This document shows, piece after piece, positions 59,739 to 64,000 of a stretch of DNA of 64,000 bases (position 1 is the first letter of the stretch; each line of letters begins with the position of its first letter). The stretch comes from Arthrobacter sp. Hiyo8 (GTDB lineage Bacteria; Actinomycetota; Actinomycetes; Actinomycetales; Micrococcaceae). The notes under the pieces were generated by a model. That model did not search any database. It was not told where the DNA came from and saw only the letters and a program-made list of their open reading frames with translations. Position numbers and translations under genes: made by a program. The stretch spans positions 2,790,001 through 2,854,000 of the forward strand of contig AP014719.1 of assembly GCA_001549895.1 (NCBI GenBank), given 5' to 3'.

Positions 59739-60886
59739 TCAGGCCACACCAAGCTGGTTCCACAGGACCATCACGGCGGCTCCACGCAGGACAATGTCCT
59801 GTGCGTCTGCCGCGAGACGGACGGACACCGGTGAAGGGTCCTGGTGCAAGAGCCGCTCAAGCAGGGTCTGCTGGACGGCGTTGAGAAGGGGCCTTCCAAA
59901 AGCTCCCGGGGTCCGCTGAGGACCACTTCGCCCAAATCGAGGGCGCCAACCACGGGCGCGAGGGCGATGGCGAGCCGCTCGCCCGCTTCCCGGAGGACGA
60001 CGGCGGCCGCGGCCTCCGGTTCGGAGCTCGCCGCCGCTTCGGCCAGGGCACGTTCGAGGCTGGGGACTGACATCCAGGTTTCGAGGCAGCCAGTCTTACC
60101 GCACTTGCACACGGTCCCGCCGTCGGTGCCGACTGTGACGTGGCCGATTTCGCCAGCCGCGGAGTGGGCGCCCGGGCACGCCTGCCGCCCACGATGAGTC
60201 CTGAACCGACACCGCGGCCGATCTTCACGAGGATTTCGTCGTCGCTGCCGCCGCCGAAAGTGTGGTCCGCATGGACTGCGGCGTCGGCATCGTTGGAAAC
60301 GAGGGTCGGAAGGCCGGTCCGCTCCTGGAGGAGATCGCGCAGGGCGACGTCCGTCCATCCGAAGTTGGGGGCCGTGGTGACCTCGCCGCCGCATTGACGA
60401 TGCCGGGGTCCCGACGCCGATCCCGAGCAGCGTGGCGGTGGCCCGGCCGACGGCTTCCGAAGCGAGTTCGAGGACCTCGTTGACGACGTCCGGGCCGGTC
60501 TCCTCGGAGATGGACCGCTCGACCCTTTCGAGGATGTTGCCGTCAAGGTCCAGGACGGCGGCACGCAGCACGGAATTTTCCGCCAAGTCCATGCCGATCA
60601 CTTGGAGGCCCCGGCGGTTGATGTCTACCAGGATGGCCGGCTTGCCGGGGCGGACTTCATCGGACTGTCCCAGTTCCACGACGTGGCCGCGTTCGAGGAG
60701 GTCCGAGACGAGGTCCGATACCGTGACACGGGTCAGGCCCAGGACCCGGGAAAGTTCCGCACGGCTCATCGCCCCTGCAGAGTGGAGCGTTTGGCGCACC
60801 AAGGAGAGATTGTGGGCGCGCCCGTCCGAAGGCAGGGTCGCTGCGCTTGTTCGATCGGTGCGCTGGCGGTCACGAAGGGCTTCCAT
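59739..60886 (-). CDS. ROK-family transcriptional repressor, NagC-like (four frameshifts)
   Basis: Reconstructed length 383 residues. The winged HTH (residues 25-85) includes MSRAELSRVLGLTRVTVSDL. The ROK sugar-kinase-like domain follows: VIGMDLAENSVLRAAVLDLD, GIGVGTPGIVNAGGEVTTAP, LVSNDADAAVHADHTFGGGS, AHSAAGEIGHVTVGTDGGTV and zinc motif CKCGKTGCLETW. Bases appear missing twice near 60400 and once each near 60165 and 59890, the last giving LLNAVQQTLLERLLHQDPSP and the stop at 59739. It heads the operon with GH3 and nagB and has its own operator right before the start, so it likely represses the operon until an amino sugar binds. Confidence 0.87.
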
Positions 60887-60890
60887 GTGA

Positions 60891-60909
60891 GTTAGTAAAC
60901 TCTACTAAC
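60891..60909. promoter_or_regulatory. ROK operator
   Basis: GTTAGTA-AACTC-TACTAAC, a perfect 7-bp inverted repeat with a 5-nt spacer, four bases upstream of the rok start codon. It resembles the TTAGTAAA-type halves bound by NagC/Mlc-type ROK repressors. Confidence 0.75.
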
Positions 60910-60954
60910 AATCAAAGATCAAGAGTTTGTGGCAGATTGCGTGAGGCCCAGCTG

Positions 60955-62358
60955 TCAGCTCAGCGGCACTGTGGCGATTTCCGTCTTGTCGGGTGCCTTG
61001 ACGGGCAGGATCACCAGCAAGCCGGCCAGGAGCACCACCATGATGCCCAGGATCCCCCAGCGTTGGGCCGCGCCCGGGGCAACCAGGGGCGTCGCCAAGG
61101 TGATGCACAGGGTGAAAAGGGCCGGCGCCAGGAAGCTCACGGCCCGGCCGGTGGTGGCGTAGAGCCCGAACAGCTCGCCGGATTCGCCGTCGGGCGCCAG
61201 CCTCGCGAGGTAGGCGCGGGAGGAAGCTTGCGCCGGTCCCACGAAGAGGCACAAGAACAGTCCGAACACCCAGAAAGTGGTGCTGCCTGCCCAATGGGTC
61301 CCGAAGAATACGTAGTCGCCGTTGCCAAGCACCAGGATGACGGTGCCGGCGACCAGGAGTCCCATGAGGGAAATGACGATGACGGACTTGGGCCCGATCC
61401 TGTCGTCCAGGAATCCGCCGATCATGGCGCCAACGGCGGCAACCACATTGCCGAAAATCGCGAAGAAGATGACTTGTTTGAGCTCGAATCCAAAAGTCCC
61501 GGCAGCAATGACCCCTCCGAAGGTGAAGACCGCCGCCAGGCCGTCGCGGAAGATGGCGCTCGCGAGCAGGAAGTAGATGGTGTGCGGGCTGGTTCGATAG
61601 ATGGCCTTGATCCGGCGGACGAGCAAACCATAAGAGGCCAGGAACCCGAGCCGGGATTCCGCTTTCTTGACGGAGAGCTCCGGCACGGCGAAGAGGACCG
61701 GTAGCGCGAAGATGAAGAACCAGAGCGCGGAAAAGACAGCCACGAGCCTGATATTCAGGCTGTCCTGGGTGGAGGCCCCGAACCACTCAAAAGACGGCTG
61801 GACGAAAAGCTGCAGCACCGCGAGCAGCGCGATAATCCCGCCCAGATACCCCATTCCCCAACCGAAGCCGCTCACTTTGCCGATATTGGCAGGGGTGGAG
61901 ATCTGGGCCAGCATGGCGTTGTAATTGACGCCGGCGAACTCGAAAAACACATTGCCGAGCGCAACCAACGTGACGCCCAGCAGCAGGAACTCGGGCTTGG
62001 GGAAAACGAAGAAGCACGAGCCTGTGAGGACAGCCACGAGGGCGGTGTTGACCCCCAGCCACAGTTTCCTGCGGCCACCGGAGTCGGAGCGCTGACCGGT
62101 GACCGGTGCCAGGAGCGCAATCGCGACGCCGGCAATCGCCAGCGCGGCACCCAACGTCGCCGACGCCGAGTCTTCCCCGCCAAATGCCTTGGACGTCAGG
62201 TAGACGGTGAACACGAAGGTGGTCATGACGGCATTGAATGCCGCGGAACCCCAGTCCCAGGATGCCCACGCAAGGATTTGGCCCTTGTTCGACAGGGCAG
62301 GCCCCGAAGCAAGCTCGGATGACGGGTGCGGGGCCTCAGGCGCAGTTGCCATGTTCAT
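60955..62358 (-). CDS. MFS permease, UMF1/Atg22-like
   Basis: 467 residues, intact, about 12 helices. It begins MNMATAPEAPHPSSELASGP, then the family's first helix QILAWASWDWGSAAFNAVMT. Other blocks are RSDSGGRRKLWLGVNTALVA (loop 2-3 basic motif), NVFFEFAGVNYNAMLAQIST and GFGWGMGYLGGIIALLAVLQ. C-terminal PAQASSRAYLARLAPDGESG is typical of UMF1 proteins. Substrates are unknown, possibly amino acids or sugars. It ends 46 bp before the rok operator, same strand as rok, so it may share regulation only by read-through. Its start is divergent from mrpA. Confidence 0.9.
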   Translation of the reverse strand: MNMATAPEAPHPSSELASGPALSNKGQILAWASWDWGSAAFNAVMTTFVFTVYLTSKAFGGEDSASATLGAALAIAGVAIALLAPVTGQRSDSGGRRKLWLGVNTALVAVLTGSCFFVFPKPEFLLLGVTLVALGNVFFEFAGVNYNAMLAQISTPANIGKVSGFGWGMGYLGGIIALLAVLQLFVQPSFEWFGASTQDSLNIRLVAVFSALWFFIFALPVLFAVPELSVKKAESRLGFLASYGLLVRRIKAIYRTSPHTIYFLLASAIFRDGLAAVFTFGGVIAAGTFGFELKQVIFFAIFGNVVAAVGAMIGGFLDDRIGPKSVIVISLMGLLVAGTVILVLGNGDYVFFGTHWAGSTTFWVFGLFLCLFVGPAQASSRAYLARLAPDGESGELFGLYATTGRAVSFLAPALFTLCITLATPLVAPGAAQRWGILGIMVVLLAGLLVILPVKAPDKTEIATVPLS

Positions 62359-62444
62359 GGTTGATAAACTACCTGCACCGAACCCAACGCTTGACCGCCT
62401 GCTCCAACTTTTGACAACTTATTCCTGACTTTGCGGAGATTCCA

Positions 62445-64000
62445 GTGATCACAGTTCTTGCCGTGACCTTTGCAGCGGCAACTGTGGCGCCCTGGATCTT
62501 CCGGAAACTTCAACGGAATGCCTTCTACGTCCTTGCAGCAGTTCCCGCCCTCGCCTTTGTCTGGCTGCTCCTGCAGTACGACCGGATCTATCCCGGAAAA
62601 GGCGGAGCCGCCACGGGCGGCTTCATCGAAGAGACCCTCCCATGGATTCCGAACCTCAAGCTTGAATTCGCCTTCCGCATGGACGTCCTGGCGTGGGTGA
62701 TGTCCTTGCTGGTCCTGGGGGTCGGCGCGTTGGTCCTGGTCTATTGCGCCCGGTACTTCAAGAACAAGGATGCCGACCTCGGCGGATTCGGGCCCAGTTG
62801 CTTGCCTTCGCCGGCGCGATGTTCGGCCTGGTGACGGCGGACGACCTCCTGATGATGTTCATCTTCTGGGAACTCACCACCGTCCTGTCCTACCTGCTGA
62901 TCGGTTATGCGCGGACCCGCCTGTCCGCGCGGCGTTCGGCTTTGCAGGCGCTCATGGTCACCACCGCCGGCGGCCTGGCCATGCTCGTGGGCCTCATCAT
63001 TCTGGGCCAGGCCTCCGGAACCTACCGGATTTCGGCCATCTTGACCCAAGCGGCCACCCTCGTCACGGGACCTGCGCAAGGTGCGGTTGCCGCCGCCGTC
63101 GTACTCATCCTGGTAGGTGCGATTACCAAATCGGCGCTGGTCCCCTTCCACTTCTGGCTCCCCGGGGCCATGGCCGCGCCCACCCCGGTGAGCGCCTACC
63201 TGCACGCAGCGGCCATGGTGAAGGCCGGCATCTACATCGTGGCCCGCCTGGCTCCGGGATTCAGCGAAAGCCCCTACTGGTTGCCGCTGGTGCTTGGGCT
63301 CGGCCTGGCGACGATGCTGGTAGGCGGCTACCGGGCGCTCCGGCAGACCGACATCAAGCTCATCCTCGCCTATGGAACCGTCAGCCAGCTCGGCTTCCTC
63401 ACCATGGTGGTGGGTCTCGGCCGGCCCGACGCCGCACTGGCCGGCCTCGCGCTGTTGCTGGCGCACGGACTCTTCAAGGCTTCCTTGTTCCTGGTGGTGG
63501 GCATCATCGACCACCAATCCGGCACGCGCGATATCCGCAAGCTCTCGGGCGTGTACAAGTCCTCAAGGGCGCTCGCCATCGTGGCGGGCATCGCCGCGGC
63601 GTCCATGGCCGGCATACCTCCGCTGGCGGGTTTTGTGGCCAAGGAATCCGTGTTCGAAGCGTTCGTCCACTACGGCACAGGCCCTGCTTCCCAACCGTGG
63701 GGGCTGGTCCTGCTAGTCGGCTTGGTGCTGGGGTCCATCCTCACATTCGCTTACAGTGCCCGCTTCATGTTGGGTGCGTTCGCCACCAAGCCGGGCGTGG
63801 AACGGACGCCCTTCAAGGCCATCCAGCCATCGTTCCTGGCGGCTCCGGCCGTCTTGAGCTTCCTCACCATCGTGTACGGCCTGTGGCCGGATCCCGTTGA
63901 CGGCTGGATCCAGCCGTATGCGGCGCTTTTTGTGGAACCCGCTGCCGGAACAAACGCAGCCAGCGCCAGCCACCTCGCGCTGTGGCACGGTCTGACGCCC
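62445..64000 (+). CDS. mrpA: Mrp-type Na+/H+ antiporter subunit A, cut by the window end (one frameshift)
   Basis: GTG start: MITVLAVTFAAATVAPWIFR, RNAFYVLAAVPALAFVWLLL, LKLEFAFRMDVLAWVMSLLV. The frame breaks near 62791; one G restores GGFGAQLLAFAGAMFGLVTA and the NuoL-like antiporter core: LLMMFIFWELTTVLSYLLIG, ITKSALVPFHFWLPGAMAAP, TPVSAYLHAAAMVKAGIYIV, LAYGTVSQLGFLTMVVGLGR, HGLFKASLFLVVGIIDHQSG. The conserved Glu of FWE, and Lys in TKSA and VKAG, are the proton-path residues. About 519 residues are seen and the protein continues beyond the window; mrpB-G would be expected to follow. Confidence 0.92.

Overview
The window is high-GC actinobacterial DNA. The 16S rRNA, the spacer between 16S and 23S without tRNA genes, the gene families and the gene order all fit a member of the Micrococcaceae (Arthrobacter, Pseudarthrobacter or Paenarthrobacter type). 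It is a chromosomal segment with one complete rRNA operon, one tRNA and about 55 protein genes.

Layout. 0-5.2 kb: end of a YciI-like gene, a dinucleotide-binding oxidoreductase divergent from a MarR regulator, an SGNH hydrolase, and a flavin electron-transfer operon (ferric-reductase-like membrane flavoprotein, FMN-binding protein, ApbE flavin transferase). 5.7-6.4 kb: ribosomal proteins L28-L33-S14, all of the zinc-free type. 6.6-12.6 kb: rRNA operon 16S-23S-5S with visible processing stems. 12.7-13.0 kb: an eight-unit tandem repeat of 32-bp period. 13.1-21.7 kb: HU, a CopD-CtaG fusion, a thioredoxin-NHL protein, a membrane-anchored unknown, a HerA-like ATPase, a DinB-family protein and an acetyltransferase. 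21.7-31.5 kb: an FAD/NAD(P)-binding protein, a polar amino-acid ABC importer, three flavin-dependent monooxygenases and a DUF1684 protein, together resembling the organosulfur-scavenging operons of other Gram-positives. 31.6-38 kb: an ABC-F protein and then an accessory block with a two-gene TIR/zinc-ribbon operon, two paralogous membrane proteins and five copies of a palindromic intergenic element. 38-50.7 kb: acetyltransferases, a 2-hydroxyacid dehydrogenase, an orphan binding protein, a luciferase-like oxidoreductase, a fused OtsB-like/GH15 protein, an AEC transporter, panD, and TetR- and LysR-type regulators with divergent targets. 50.8-55.4 kb: a carboxyethylornithine-synthase-like dehydrogenase, tRNA-Gly, an SRPBCC protein, a secreted CAP/FG-GAP protein and dcd. 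55.5-62.4 kb: a CPA2 antiporter with its TrkA-C regulator, a ROK-controlled amino-sugar operon (rok, GH3, nagB) and an MFS permease. The window ends inside mrpA.

The most important reading note is that about thirty genes, including ones expected to be indispensable or strongly conserved (rpmG, dcd, panD, nagB), are interrupted by apparent single-base deletions, almost all in short runs of G or C. Restoring one base in each case gives a normal full-length family member. This is the signature of an unpolished assembly, not of decay, so genes are annotated here as reconstructed full-length loci with the suspected position given.

The biology most worth following up is the TIR/zinc-ribbon operon and its palindrome-flanked surroundings (33.8-37.8 kb), the dispersed repeat families (32-bp period at 12.7 and 55.5 kb; a 66-bp palindrome at 21.7 and 45.7 kb), and the OtsB-like domain that has lost both catalytic aspartates yet is fused to a GH15 glycosidase.
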